Shown here piece after piece: positions 32,511-41,826 of a DNA stretch of 64,000 nt. This DNA is from Nitratireductor aquimarinus (lineage in GTDB: Bacteria > Pseudomonadota > Alphaproteobacteria > Rhizobiales > Rhizobiaceae). Position 1 is the stretch's first letter. Each line of letters opens with the position of its first letter. The notes beneath the pieces are model-generated. The model was given only the letters and a program-made list of their open reading frames with translations. It was not told where the DNA came from and did not search any database. The translations under genes were made by a program, and so were the position numbers. The DNA is taken from the NCBI RefSeq assembly GCF_046773475.1, contig NZ_CP177239.1, positions 930,001-994,000 of the forward strand, given 5' to 3'.

Positions 32511-34580
32511 ATGCAGGATAACAGTTTAAACGGACGGCTCGGCCTGTTGTGCGGAACCTCCATCGTGACGCTGGCGCTGAGCATGGGCGCCATGGCGCAG
32601 GAAGACCCTTCCATGATGATGGCGGACGCTGCAGGCAGCGTCACGCTTCTCGATCGCATCACCGTGGTCAGCCGCACCGGCGACAGCGCGCTCGACACGC
32701 TCGCCTCGGTCAGCCAGATCAGCGGTGAAGAGCTTGAGCGCCGCATGGCGAGCAATGCCAACGACATCTTCTTCGGCGTTCCGGGCATCAAGGTCTATTC
32801 GAACGGCCGCCCCGCCGTCAGCAACATCAACATTCGCGGCCTGCAGGATGCCGGCCGTGTCGCGGTCATCGTCGATGGCGCGCGCCAGAACTTCCACAAG
32901 GCCGGCCACGAGGTCGCCCGCATGTTCTGGCTGGACCCGGAACTGGTGCAGCAGGTCGATGTGATCCGCGGCCCCAGCGCCAACACGTTCGGCTCCGGCG
33001 CCATCGGCGGCGTGGTCTATTTCGAGACAAAAAAGGCCGAAGACTTCCTGCGCGACGACGAGAATTACGCCCTGTCGCTGACCGGCCGCTACGAATCAAA
33101 CGGCTCCGGCTGGACGACCAGCGCCGTCGGCGCATACCGCTTCAATGAAGCCGCCTCCATTCTCGGCAACATCGTCTGGCGCGACTATGGCGACTACAAG
33201 GATGGCGGCGGCGTGCGCGTCGGCCATTCCGGTTTCGACGTGCTGTCCGGCCACCTCAAGGGCACCATCAAGCCAACGGAAAACAGCGAGCTGACGCTTG
33301 GCTGGACCGGTTCGCGCGACGAGTGGTCCTCCAAGGCAACCCGCGACTACCGCCTCGACAGCGACATGTTCACCGGAGAGTTCAAGATCTCCGACGCCGG
33401 GGAAAAGTGGGTGAACCTCAACATCAAGGGCGCGATCAACAATCTCGACCTGCGCCAGACCGATACCGGTTCACGCCCCGGCACAACCGGTTATGACCTG
33501 CGCACGAGCAGCCTCGACATCTGGAACACCTCCTATTTCGAGACCGGTCTGTTCGCCCACGAACTGACGGTCGGCGGCGACTGGGTTTATGACGACTTCA
33601 CCTCGAAGACCGGCAGCGGGGCCGCCGACACTTACAACCCCACCGGCACACGCTCTGTCTGGGGCGCCTATGTTCAGGACAAGATCACCTATGACTGGCT
33701 CGAGATCGTCGCCGGGCTGCGCTACGATTCCTACGAACTGGAAGGCTCCGGAAAAAGTTCTGGCGACCGTTTCTCGCCGCGCCTCAGCATCGGCGTCTCG
33801 CCCTTCAGCGAAGGCGCACTCTCCGGCCTTCAGGTCTACGGCTCCTATGCCGAGGGCTACCGCGCGCCCAACACATCCGAAGCCTATATCACCGGCGGAC
33901 ATTCCTTCCCCGGCTTCAGCTTCGCCTTCCTGCCCAATCCGGACCTGAAGCCGGAAACCGGCAAAACCTGGGAAGCGGGCGTCAACTACAAGGCTGACGG
34001 GCTCATTCAGGCCGATGACACGCTGCGTCTCAAGGCGGCCTATTTCCACAACGACATCAAGGATTACATCACCATCCCCACCTTCCCGGCGACGCCGGGC
34101 AGCGAATGCGTCAGCCTCGGCCACACCATGTGCGCCCAGTACCAGAACATGTATTCGGCCAGGATTCAGGGCTTCGAGCTTGAGAGCCGCTATGATGCAG
34201 GGCGTTATTTCGCGGGCCTCAGCGCCTCCATCATCGATGGCCACCAGACCGACCGCAGCGGCGTGCGCAAGGATCTCACCACCATTCCGTCAGCCAGCGT
34301 CACGGTGGATGGCGGCATGCGCTTTCTTGAACGTCGCCTGACGCTGGGTGGTGAAGTCCAGTTCAACAAGGCGCCCAGCGGCTCCTCCTTTGCCAAGGAC
34401 TACACGCTGGTCAATCTCTACGCGAACTATCAGCCCACCGAGAATCTTCGGTTTGATTTCCGCGTCGATAATCTTTTCGATAAGAGATACGTGCTGCCCA
34501 TCGTCGACACGTCCGATGGCGTCTTCGCGCAGCCCGGCCTGACCGTAAAGCTCGGCGCGACCGTGCGTTTTGGAGGATAG
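32511..34580 (+). CDS. hmuR: TonB-dependent outer-membrane haem receptor HmuR
   Basis: A 689-residue outer-membrane receptor. The signal peptide ends near GAMAQ (about residue 29). A TonB-box-like DRITVVSRTG follows, then the plug domain with NINIRGLQDAGRVAVIVDGARQNF and VDVIRGPSANTFGSGAIGG. The 22-strand barrel ends with the terminal aromatic signature VRFGG. The closest type is the haemoglobin/transferrin/lactoferrin receptor family. It is divergent from hmuP and is followed two bases later by a small exported protein gene and then exbB-exbD-exbD-tonB, which energise it. Confidence 0.94.
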   Translation: MQDNSLNGRLGLLCGTSIVTLALSMGAMAQEDPSMMMADAAGSVTLLDRITVVSRTGDSALDTLASVSQISGEELERRMASNANDIFFGVPGIKVYSNGRPAVSNINIRGLQDAGRVAVIVDGARQNFHKAGHEVARMFWLDPELVQQVDVIRGPSANTFGSGAIGGVVYFETKKAEDFLRDDENYALSLTGRYESNGSGWTTSAVGAYRFNEAASILGNIVWRDYGDYKDGGGVRVGHSGFDVLSGHLKGTIKPTENSELTLGWTGSRDEWSSKATRDYRLDSDMFTGEFKISDAGEKWVNLNIKGAINNLDLRQTDTGSRPGTTGYDLRTSSLDIWNTSYFETGLFAHELTVGGDWVYDDFTSKTGSGAADTYNPTGTRSVWGAYVQDKITYDWLEIVAGLRYDSYELEGSGKSSGDRFSPRLSIGVSPFSEGALSGLQVYGSYAEGYRAPNTSEAYITGGHSFPGFSFAFLPNPDLKPETGKTWEAGVNYKADGLIQADDTLRLKAAYFHNDIKDYITIPTFPATPGSECVSLGHTMCAQYQNMYSARIQGFELESRYDAGRYFAGLSASIIDGHQTDRSGVRKDLTTIPSASVTVDGGMRFLERRLTLGGEVQFNKAPSGSSFAKDYTLVNLYANYQPTENLRFDFRVDNLFDKRYVLPIVDTSDGVFAQPGLTVKLGATVRFGG

Positions 34581-34581
34581 A

Positions 34582-35028
34582 ATGCCATCACGATTATCCG
34601 TCTCCGCCCGTTTCCTCGCCGCCAGCCTCGTGCTGGCGGCGGCAGGCGGCAGTCCGGCCCTGGCCGAAAACGCTCCTCAAGGCATGATCGACCTCGAACT
34701 CAATGCGCTTGAGAAGAGCGACAAAGGGTGCCGGATCACCTTCGTGGTGAAGAACAGCCTTGGCAGCGACGTCACAAGGACCGTCTACGAGATTGCGCTT
34801 TTCAACAGGCAGGGGCTTGTCGAACGGCTCATGAAGCTCGAATTCAAGGATCTTCCGGACGAGAAGACGAAAGTCAGCCGCTTCGATCTGGCCGATACCG
34901 ATTGCGACGCCATCGGTCGCGTCCTGATCAACGATGCCGACGCCTGTGAGGGTGACGGCGTTCAGGCGGGCGACTGCATCGCCAGACTGAACGCGACGAG
35001 CCGCAGCTCCGTCACCTTCGGTAAATAA
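34582..35028 (+). CDS. Small exported protein of the haem/TonB operon, unknown function
   Basis: A 148-residue protein with a clear signal peptide (residues 1 to about 28, ending ALA). The mature part is about 120 residues with conserved-looking Cys at four sites (near residues 47, 103, 118 and 126), which suggests two disulfides. The fold looks beta-rich (CRITFVVKNSLGSDVTRTVYEIALFN). I do not recognise a named family. It starts one base after the hmuR stop and precedes exbB by 23 bases, so it is locked into the haem-uptake operon. A periplasmic accessory to HmuR or to the TonB complex is a reasonable guess, no more. GGAGGAT is its ribosome binding site. Confidence 0.8.
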   Translation: MPSRLSVSARFLAASLVLAAAGGSPALAENAPQGMIDLELNALEKSDKGCRITFVVKNSLGSDVTRTVYEIALFNRQGLVERLMKLEFKDLPDEKTKVSRFDLADTDCDAIGRVLINDADACEGDGVQAGDCIARLNATSRSSVTFGK

Positions 35029-35051
35029 CCAGAAACTGCGACACCACGGGA

Positions 35052-35768
35052 ATGCCAAACATGTTCGACGGCGTCATCAACTCCATCGGCTCCTTTCTCA
35101 AGCTGGGCGGCCCTGTCGTTGCCATCCTGCTCGTGCTCTCGGTCTTCGCCCTGGCGATGATCCTTCTGAAATTCCTTCAGTTCCAGCGCGAGCGCGTGGG
35201 GCGGCATGGACGGTCCAACCGGGCGCTTCACGCCTGGTTCCACCACAATCAGGGCGAGGCGCGGGCCATGCTCGCCAATGCCCGTTCGCCGCTCGAGGAA
35301 ACGCTCTCCACCACCATGCGGCTCGCAGCGGCCAAAGCCGACAAGAGCGCCATTGAGGATGAGGTGAGCCGTCTGGCGCTTGGCCGCCTGCATGATCTGC
35401 AACGCGGCTTCCGCGCGCTGGACGCCATTGCCCAGATTGCCCCGCTGCTTGGCCTGTTCGGCACCGTTCTCGGCATGATCGAGGCGTTCCAGAAGCTTCA
35501 GGAAGCGGGCAATTCGGTCGATCCGTCCCTGCTTGCAGGCGGCATCTGGGTGGCCCTTCTGACAACGGCCTGCGGCCTTGCCGTCGCCATGCCGGTCTCG
35601 CTGGTGCTCACCTGGTTTGAAACCCGCATCGAAAACGAGCGCGTCGCCATCGAAACCATGACCGCCACCGTGCTTTCGCACGCTTCAATCGAGGCAGCGG
35701 AAGCCGGAGCCACGCCGGTCAGCGGCAGCACGCCGAGGCTCGTGACGGGTGAAGGCCATGCGCATTGA
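35052..35768 (+). CDS. exbB: MotA/TolQ/ExbB proton channel protein
   Basis: A 238-residue inner-membrane protein with three helices: about residues 20-40, then a long cytoplasmic loop, then 125-150 and 170-192. The ExbB/TolQ block AIAQIAPLLGLFGTVLGMIEAFQ is intact, including the Thr of LFGTVLGM that lines the proton path. It forms the stator-like pentamer that drives TonB. It overlaps the first exbD gene by 11 bases. Context (hmuR upstream, tonB downstream) makes ExbB more likely than TolQ. Confidence 0.92.
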   Translation: MPNMFDGVINSIGSFLKLGGPVVAILLVLSVFALAMILLKFLQFQRERVGRHGRSNRALHAWFHHNQGEARAMLANARSPLEETLSTTMRLAAAKADKSAIEDEVSRLALGRLHDLQRGFRALDAIAQIAPLLGLFGTVLGMIEAFQKLQEAGNSVDPSLLAGGIWVALLTTACGLAVAMPVSLVLTWFETRIENERVAIETMTATVLSHASIEAAEAGATPVSGSTPRLVTGEGHAH

Positions 35769-36147
35769 CGCAATCAGGGTCAGGAAGCGAAAGCCGCTTT
35801 CGCTCACATCGCTGATCGATGTGATCTTCCTGCTGCTTCTGTTCTTCATGCTGACCTCCACCTTCACGCGCTTCGCCAAGGTCGAGATTTCAGGCGGACC
35901 GGCTTCGGCCTCCGCCGGCGGCAAGCCGCCGGACGTGCTGATCCGCGTGGACGATCCGGCCGGCTGGCGCATCAATGGCCAGACACTGGCCGAGGATGCC
36001 GCCATCCTCGAGCTTGCGCGCCTGCAGGTAGCCGGCGCAGAGACCGCCGTGCTGCTCGTTCGGGGCGAATTAACGTCACAGGACCTCGTCAGCGCCGTCG
36101 AGCGCATCCGCCGCAACACACAACTTAATCTTTCCGTCGCGAGGTAA
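35758..36147 (+). CDS. exbD: ExbD, canonical copy with the transmembrane Asp
   Basis: A 129-residue ExbD/TolR protein. A single N-terminal helix, LTSLIDVIFLLLLFFMLTSTF, carries the essential proton-relay residue as D21. The periplasmic domain occupies about residues 45-129. Two starts are possible, GTG 35749 and ATG 35758; I choose the ATG because it has GTGAAGG just upstream and matches the paralogue's length before the helix. It is followed after five bases by a second exbD gene whose helix has Asn at the same position 21. Confidence 0.9.
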   Translation: MRIDAIRVRKRKPLSLTSLIDVIFLLLLFFMLTSTFTRFAKVEISGGPASASAGGKPPDVLIRVDDPAGWRINGQTLAEDAAILELARLQVAGAETAVLLVRGELTSQDLVSAVERIRRNTQLNLSVAR

Positions 36148-36152
36148 TCCCC

Positions 36153-36563
36153 ATGCTGCGCCTTGCCCGTCCCACACAGACACGTCAGCGGGAAAGCACG
36201 ATTGCCCTAATCAACATCGTCTTCCTGATGCTGATCTTCTTTCTTGTCGCCGGCACCCTCACCCCGCCGCTCGACAATGATGTCAGCCTGATTTCCACCA
36301 TCGAGGCGGATCGGTCTCAGCCACCGGACGCCCTTTTCGTCACCAGTGAGGGCGAAATGCGCCTGCGTGGAACCGCCACGGATGCGCAGAGCTTCATGCT
36401 GGAGCGTGTCGACACGCTCGGCGAAACAGCCGCCCGCGAGCTTGAAATCAAGGTCGCCGCCGATCGCGAACTGCCGGCTGCGAAGCTGGTCGACATTGTC
36501 GGCGCGCTGAAAGCCGCCGGCGCAAGCCGGATCAGCATCATCACTGAACGTGTGCCGCAATGA
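36153..36563 (+). CDS. ExbD-like second copy with Asn in place of the transmembrane Asp
   Basis: A 136-residue ExbD-family protein. The helix reads ALINIVFLMLIFFLVAGTL: position 21, Asp in the paralogue encoded just upstream and in E. coli ExbD (D25), is Asn. The periplasmic domain is present and of normal size, so this is not a decayed gene. It could pair with the canonical copy as a heterodimer inside the ExbB pentamer, with one active and one inactive proton-relay chain. It overlaps tonB by four bases (ATGA). The altered function is inferred from the known importance of the Asp. Confidence 0.88.
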   Translation: MLRLARPTQTRQRESTIALINIVFLMLIFFLVAGTLTPPLDNDVSLISTIEADRSQPPDALFVTSEGEMRLRGTATDAQSFMLERVDTLGETAARELEIKVAADRELPAAKLVDIVGALKAAGASRISIITERVPQ

Positions 36564-37501
36564 AGATGCGGGCGAAGATGCGGGCATGGAAATGGGCTGC
36601 AGCACTCGCGGTCTCGTTGGCAGTGCATGCCGGCGCTGCCGTCTACGTGATGGAGCGCACTCCGGATATCGAGATTGCCGGAGGCGGCGTGACAGAGATC
36701 GCCCTTGCCGGCAATGCCTTTGCCGACATGGTGTCCGCGGGCGACGCCGTTGACGAGGCCGAGCCCTTAACGGAAACGGCAACCGAAACGGTTCAGCCGG
36801 AAACCGTGGCTGAAATCGTGACCGAGACTGCGGTTGAGGCGACAAGCGCCGCCACCGTGGAAAGCGTAAGCGAAGAATCTCCGGTGCAGCCGGTGGAGGC
36901 AGAGGAGCCCGTCGAGCAGGCCCCAGAGGCCGAGACCGCTGAAGAAATTGTCGAACCGGTCGAAAACGCGCAGGTCGTGGCAGCCCTCGCCGAAATACCG
37001 GTTCCCACCCCCCGCCCCGCCTATACACCGCCTCCCAAACCCAAGGTAGAACGCAGGCAGAAGGTGGCGAAAGCCGCACCTCCGAAGAAGCGTCAGGCCG
37101 GCTCAAGAGGAAAAGACCAGCAGGATGCACGCCGCGGCACCGCATCGGGCAGCCAGAACGCCCGGAAGGCGACCGAGGGCCGCAAGACCGCCCGCGCCAC
37201 CCAAAGCGGCAATGCGCAGGTTTCCAACTACCCCGGAAAGGTGAGGACCAAGCTTCGTAGAGCGCAGCGCTATCCCAGCGCAGCCAAGCGCCAGCGCCTG
37301 AAGGGCGAAGCTCATGTCCGCTTCACCATTGCGCGCAATGGATCGGTCAGCGCCATACGTATCGTTCGCAGCTCCGGCTCGGATATACTTGATCAGGCGG
37401 CTGTCGACACCGTGCGCCGCGCCGCCCCCTTCCCCAGAATTCCGGATGGCGCAGGCCGTTCAAGCTGGGGCTTCACGGTGCCTCTCGCCTTCCGGCGCTA
37501 A
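36560..37501 (+). CDS. tonB: TonB energy-transducing protein
   Basis: A 313-residue TonB. An N-terminal anchor helix (about residues 10-30) is followed by a long Glu/Thr/Val/Pro-rich periplasmic spacer (about 60-150), then a basic Lys/Arg/Ala-rich stretch (about 160-225) and a C-terminal TonB domain (about 225-310) with YPSAAKRQRLKGEAHVRFTIARNGSV. The ATG overlaps the second exbD stop. It transmits energy from the ExbBD complex to HmuR. A strong terminator follows its stop codon, marking the end of the hmuR operon. Confidence 0.93.
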   Translation: MKMRAKMRAWKWAAALAVSLAVHAGAAVYVMERTPDIEIAGGGVTEIALAGNAFADMVSAGDAVDEAEPLTETATETVQPETVAEIVTETAVEATSAATVESVSEESPVQPVEAEEPVEQAPEAETAEEIVEPVENAQVVAALAEIPVPTPRPAYTPPPKPKVERRQKVAKAAPPKKRQAGSRGKDQQDARRGTASGSQNARKATEGRKTARATQSGNAQVSNYPGKVRTKLRRAQRYPSAAKRQRLKGEAHVRFTIARNGSVSAIRIVRSSGSDILDQAAVDTVRRAAPFPRIPDGAGRSSWGFTVPLAFRR

Positions 37502-37510
37502 CAGAACGAA

Positions 37511-37550
37511 AAACGGGCGGAGATTTCTCTCCGCCCGTTTTTCTTTCTGC
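37511..37550. terminator. Strong rho-independent terminator after tonB
   Basis: AAACGGGCGGAGA (37511-37523) pairs with TCTCCGCCCGTTT (37528-37540), a 13-base-pair stem with a four-base loop, followed by TTCTTTC. It lies between convergent tonB and putA; the A-run on the left side gives a T-run for the minus strand, so it can serve both. Confidence 0.92.
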
Positions 37551-37581
37551 ATCAGGCACAATCGCCTGAACTGTGTTTCCG

Positions 37582-40500
37582 CTAGACAGAAGCCAGAAGG
37601 CTCGCATTGCCGCCGGCTGCCGTCGTGTCGACGCAGATGGCGCGCTCATGAGCGTAGGCTGCCGGATAGATCGGCTCGATCACCAGCGGCACGATGGCCC
37701 CGTCCCGCCCGGCAAGCGCCCCGCGCAGGCTCTTCAGCCAGGCAGCATCACCGCTGGCCGCCACCAGATCGAGCCTCAGCGCGCCCAGCGCCTCGGGCGC
37801 TGCCACACCGTCTGCAGCTTCAACCGGAAGCCCCTGACCAAGCAGCGGCTTCAGGATGCGACGCGCCTCGGGATGAACGGCCAGAACCGCATTGCCCGTG
37901 GCCAGCGCCTGCACGACCTGCGCCATCAGCGTGTCTTCATCCGCGCCGAGGCAGAGCGCGCGTCCGCGCGGCGTCAGCATCAGCGAGTTGGCCTCACCGG
38001 TCGGTCCGGGCAAATCCACCGGGCCCTGATCGAGCGCTGCGGCAGCCGCCATGGCCGCCTGCGCCTGCCCGCGCAGGATCTTGCGCAGCGCCGGCAGACG
38101 GTCCGCACGCGCAGCCCACTTGCCGTCCACCGCCGGCATCAGCCTGTCCAGCGTGCCGGAAGAGAGAACGGCCCCCTCAGGCGCAGCACCCGCGCCTTCC
38201 GAACCACGGCGGAAACGGCGCAGATAGTGCGGGCCACCAGCCTTGGGACCGGTGCCCGAAAGCCCTTCACCACCAAATGGCTGGGAGCCAACGACCGCAC
38301 CGATCTGGTTGCGGTTCACATAGATATTGCCCGCATGTACCCGGTCCACCACATGCTGCGCACGCGCATCGATGCGTGTGTGAAGCCCGAAGGTCAGTCC
38401 ATAACCCTTTGCGTTGACGTCGGAAATCACCTTGTCGATGTCTTCTGCGTCGAAGGTGGCCACATGCAGGATCGGCCCGAAGATCTCGCGCTCCATTTCG
38501 CCGATGCCCGACACCTTGAATGCCGCCGGCGCCACGTAACGCCCGCCAGCCGGCACATCCAGCGCCGCGATCAGCCGGCCCTTGCTCGTCATCTGCTGCG
38601 CATAGCCGCCAATGGTCTGAAGCGCTTCGGCATCGATCACCGGCCCCACATCCGTCGACACGTCCCACGGATCGCCAATGCTGAGCGCCTGCATCGCGCC
38701 CTTGAGCATTTCCAGAACCCGGTCCTCCACATCCTTCTGGACATAGAGCATGCGCAGCGCCGAGCAGCGCTGTCCCGCACTCTGGAATGCGGAGGCCACG
38801 ATGTCGCGCACCGCCTGCTCCGGCAGCGCGGTGGAATCGACGATCATGGCGTTGAGACCGCCCGTTTCCGCGATCAGCATCGCCTCCGGTCCGGCATTGG
38901 CAGAAAGCTGGCGCTCGATCAGACGCGCCACTTCCGTCGAGCCGGTGAAACACACACCTGCAATGCGTGGATCAGCCGTCAGCGGCCCGCCCACGGTCGG
39001 GCCATCGCCGATCAGAAGCTGAAGCGCATCCGCCGGCACACCGGCTTCGTGCATCATCGCCACGGCGCGCGCCGCGATCAGCGATGTCTGCTCTGCGGGT
39101 TTGGCGACAACGGCATTGCCCGTCACCAGCGCGGCTGCGACCTGGCCCGTGAAAATGGCAAGCGGGAAGTTCCAGGGCGAAATACACACGATGACGCCGC
39201 GCGCATCCGTGTCCTTCTCCACATGTGCCGCTTCACGCGCATAATAGCGCAGGAAGTCGACCGCTTCGCGCACCTCGGCAACGCCATCGGCAAGCGATTT
39301 TCCGGCCTCCCGGTTGGCAAGCGCGAAGAACTCGGCGGCATGCTCTTCATAGAGGTCGGCAACCCGGCGCAGGATCGCGCCGCGCTCGGCCACCGGCGTA
39401 CCTGCCCATGCGGGCTGCGCCTTCAGGCCGATTTCCACCGCCGCCGCAGCCTGTTCGCTGGTCGCATCCTGCACCGAGCCGACGATCTCGCCGAGCTTCG
39501 CCGGATTGATGACATCGCGCGTTTCGCCCTTGCCCCCCCTGGCTTGGGTAATGGCGCGGGTGATGGACGCGGCGTCCCACCGGTGCGGCGCGGCAAAGGG
39601 AGCGCGCGCTGCATCAAGTTCGGCCATGGTGACCGGATCGGTCACGTCCCAGCCCTTCGCATTCCGGCGTCCTGCGCCAAAGATCTCCGAAGGACGGCGA
39701 ATTGCCGTATTCGTCGCCTCGGCTTCCGCCTCGACTGCGGCAAACGGATCGGCTGCAATCTCTTCCGCGCTCACATCGGTATCGACGATCTGATGAACGA
39801 AGGAGGAGTTCGCACCATTTTCCAGAAGGCGGCGGACCAGATAGGCCAGCAGATCCTGATGCGCACCGACCGGCGCATAGATGCGGCACCGCGTGCCCTC
39901 GCTCTTGCGCACGGCCTCGTGCAGCGCTTCGCCCATGCCGTGCAGGCGCTGGAACTCAAACGCGCTCTTGTCCGTGGCCATGGCGAGGATCGCCGCCGCC
40001 GTATGCGCATTGTGGGTGGCGAACTGCGGATAGATGCGGTCCGTCATGCCCAGCAGCTTGCGCGCACAGGCGATGTAGCTCACATCCGTGTTCGACTTGC
40101 GGGTGAAAACCGGGAAACCGTCAAGCCCGAGCACCTGCGCGCGCTTGATTTCCGTGTCCCAGTAAGCGCCCTTCACCAGCCGCACCATGATGCGGCGGTC
40201 AAGCCGTGTTGCAAGGTCGTTCAGCCAGTCGATGACAAAGGGCGCGCGCTGCCCGAATGCCTGGACAACCACGCCGAACCCGTCCCAGCCGGCCAGATCC
40301 GGATCGGACAGAACGGCTTCGATCACATCCAGCGAGAGGTCGAGGCGGTCTGCCTCTTCGGCATCGATGTTCAGCCCCATGCGGGCGTCACGGGCGGCGA
40401 GCGCAAGGCTCTTCAGCCGCTCCACCATCACCGGCAGCATATGTTCCTTCTGCGTCGCCTCATAGCGCGGGTGAAGCGCGGAAAGCTTGACCGAAATGCC

Positions 40501-41211
40501 CGGATTGGCGCGAATGTCGTCACGGTTGGAAAAACGCTTCAGCGATGCGATGGCGTCGCCATAGGCCTTGAGGTAGCGCAGTGCGTCGGCCTCGGTGCGG
40601 GCCGCTTCGCCGAGCATGTCGAACGAGTAGGTGTAGCCCTTCTCTTCCATCGACTTGCCGCGCTTCAGCGCCTCGTCGATGGTGCGGCCCAGAACGAACT
40701 GCTCGCCCATCTCACGCATGGCGCGCGATACGGCGCGGCGGATCACCGGTTCGCCCATGCGGCGCACCAGCCCGCGCAGCGTGGCTTCCACGCCCTGCCC
40801 TTCATCGTCCAGCACCCGGCCCGTCAGCATCAGCGCCCAGGTGGACGCGTTCACGAAGATCGAGGCGGATTCGCCCGAATGCGCCGACCAGTCATGCGGC
40901 GCGATCTTGTCGCGGATCAGATCGTCCATCGTCTCCGCATCCGGCACGCGCAACAGCGCCTCGGCCAGACACATCAGCGCAACGCCTTCCTCGGTGGAAA
41001 GACCGTATTCGGAGAGGAAAGCCTCCATCAGGTCCATGTCGCTCGATGCGCGGACATTGCGCACGAGATCGGCCGCGCGCTTCGAAATCTGCTGGCGGTC
41101 CTCCCGCGACAGTCCGGAAAGCTCGATCAGCCTGCGCAGAGCCTCGGCCTCATCGGCCAGATAATGGGCTCTGATGTCCTCTCGCAAGTTTGCGGGCGCT
41201 TTGTTCTGCAT
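37582..41211 (-). CDS. putA: Bifunctional proline dehydrogenase/P5C dehydrogenase PutA
   Basis: A 1209-residue enzyme that oxidises proline to glutamate in two steps. The FAD proline dehydrogenase barrel covers about residues 100-470. The NAD aldehyde dehydrogenase domain covers about 540-1000, with catalytic Cys in SAGQRCSALRM and the WNFPLAIFTGQ block. A further C-terminal domain of about 170 residues follows, as in the long PutA group. There is no N-terminal ribbon-helix-helix, so it is not self-regulating, and the divergent Lrp-type putR takes that role. GAGGATG precedes the ATG at 41211. The open frame continues upstream to 41358 but crosses the putA/putR control region. Confidence 0.95.
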   Translation of the reverse strand: MQNKAPANLREDIRAHYLADEAEALRRLIELSGLSREDRQQISKRAADLVRNVRASSDMDLMEAFLSEYGLSTEEGVALMCLAEALLRVPDAETMDDLIRDKIAPHDWSAHSGESASIFVNASTWALMLTGRVLDDEGQGVEATLRGLVRRMGEPVIRRAVSRAMREMGEQFVLGRTIDEALKRGKSMEEKGYTYSFDMLGEAARTEADALRYLKAYGDAIASLKRFSNRDDIRANPGISVKLSALHPRYEATQKEHMLPVMVERLKSLALAARDARMGLNIDAEEADRLDLSLDVIEAVLSDPDLAGWDGFGVVVQAFGQRAPFVIDWLNDLATRLDRRIMVRLVKGAYWDTEIKRAQVLGLDGFPVFTRKSNTDVSYIACARKLLGMTDRIYPQFATHNAHTAAAILAMATDKSAFEFQRLHGMGEALHEAVRKSEGTRCRIYAPVGAHQDLLAYLVRRLLENGANSSFVHQIVDTDVSAEEIAADPFAAVEAEAEATNTAIRRPSEIFGAGRRNAKGWDVTDPVTMAELDAARAPFAAPHRWDAASITRAITQARGGKGETRDVINPAKLGEIVGSVQDATSEQAAAAVEIGLKAQPAWAGTPVAERGAILRRVADLYEEHAAEFFALANREAGKSLADGVAEVREAVDFLRYYAREAAHVEKDTDARGVIVCISPWNFPLAIFTGQVAAALVTGNAVVAKPAEQTSLIAARAVAMMHEAGVPADALQLLIGDGPTVGGPLTADPRIAGVCFTGSTEVARLIERQLSANAGPEAMLIAETGGLNAMIVDSTALPEQAVRDIVASAFQSAGQRCSALRMLYVQKDVEDRVLEMLKGAMQALSIGDPWDVSTDVGPVIDAEALQTIGGYAQQMTSKGRLIAALDVPAGGRYVAPAAFKVSGIGEMEREIFGPILHVATFDAEDIDKVISDVNAKGYGLTFGLHTRIDARAQHVVDRVHAGNIYVNRNQIGAVVGSQPFGGEGLSGTGPKAGGPHYLRRFRRGSEGAGAAPEGAVLSSGTLDRLMPAVDGKWAARADRLPALRKILRGQAQAAMAAAAALDQGPVDLPGPTGEANSLMLTPRGRALCLGADEDTLMAQVVQALATGNAVLAVHPEARRILKPLLGQGLPVEAADGVAAPEALGALRLDLVAASGDAAWLKSLRGALAGRDGAIVPLVIEPIYPAAYAHERAICVDTTAAGGNASLLASV

Positions 41212-41373
41212 AACATCCTCAGATGGCTGGAAAGGTCTTCGCGGCGCTCCCATCGCCGCCATTCGGGCGATCATAGCATAACAAAAACAGCCAATCGGGC
41301 TGATTAGTTGCCGTCGACAGCCCAAATGGACTATGTTGATCGCAGCAATAACACCCATAGGGATGGAATTCCC
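41212..41373. promoter_or_regulatory. putA/putR divergent control region
   Basis: This 162-base spacer holds nested palindromes at 41288-41305: CAGCC-N5-GGCTG and, overlapping, AATC-N5-GATT. Dyads of this kind suit an Lrp/AsnC dimer, so this is a candidate PutR operator placed between the two start codons. PutR proteins in related bacteria activate putA in response to proline and repress themselves. Confidence 0.5.
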
Positions 41374-41826
41374 ATGTCAACAGAACGTGTGGACCGCATC
41401 GACCGCAACATACTGGACGCGCTAACCAAGGATGGCCGCCTGTCCATCGCCGAACTGGCCCGCCGGGTCGGGCTCTCCAAGACCCCGGTTCAGGCGCGCT
41501 TACGCCGGCTTGAGAAGGATGGTTACATCCGTGGCTACTCGGCCATCATCGACCGGGCGCGCATCGGCGAGGGTCACATCGCCTTCGTGCAGGTGGAGCT
41601 GGAAGACACCCGCTCATCGGCGCTTGCCGCCTTCAACAAGGCCGTTCTCGCGGTTCCCGAAATCGAGCAGTGCCACATGACGGCAGCCGGTTTCGACTAT
41701 CTGCTCAAGGTGCGCACGCGCGACATTTCCAGCTATCGCAAGATTTTGGGCGAGCGCATTTCCGCCCTGCCCCATGTGGCGCGCACATCCACCTTCGTGA
41801 CGATGGAGACGGTCAAGGACCGTTAG
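41374..41826 (+). CDS. putR: Lrp/AsnC-family proline regulator PutR
   Basis: A 150-residue Lrp/AsnC regulator. The HTH (about 5-60) reads DRIDRNILDALTKDGRLSIAELARRVGLSKTPVQARLRRLEKDGY. The RAM ligand domain covers about 70-145 and contains EIEQCHMTAAGFDYLLKVRTRD. It is divergent from putA, the arrangement of PutR in Agrobacterium and Rhodobacter. The ATG at 41374 is preferred to an earlier in-frame ATG at 41308 that lies in the operator region. Its stop overlaps the 3' end of the convergent dihaem gene by four bases. Confidence 0.92.
   Translation: MSTERVDRIDRNILDALTKDGRLSIAELARRVGLSKTPVQARLRRLEKDGYIRGYSAIIDRARIGEGHIAFVQVELEDTRSSALAAFNKAVLAVPEIEQCHMTAAGFDYLLKVRTRDISSYRKILGERISALPHVARTSTFVTMETVKDR

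Noticed and set aside
37573..41307. A 1244-codon open frame on the plus strand opposite putA
   Set aside because: It is a shadow of the GC-rich codon bias of putA. Its translation is Arg/His-rich low-information sequence with no recognisable domain, while the minus strand encodes complete PutA.
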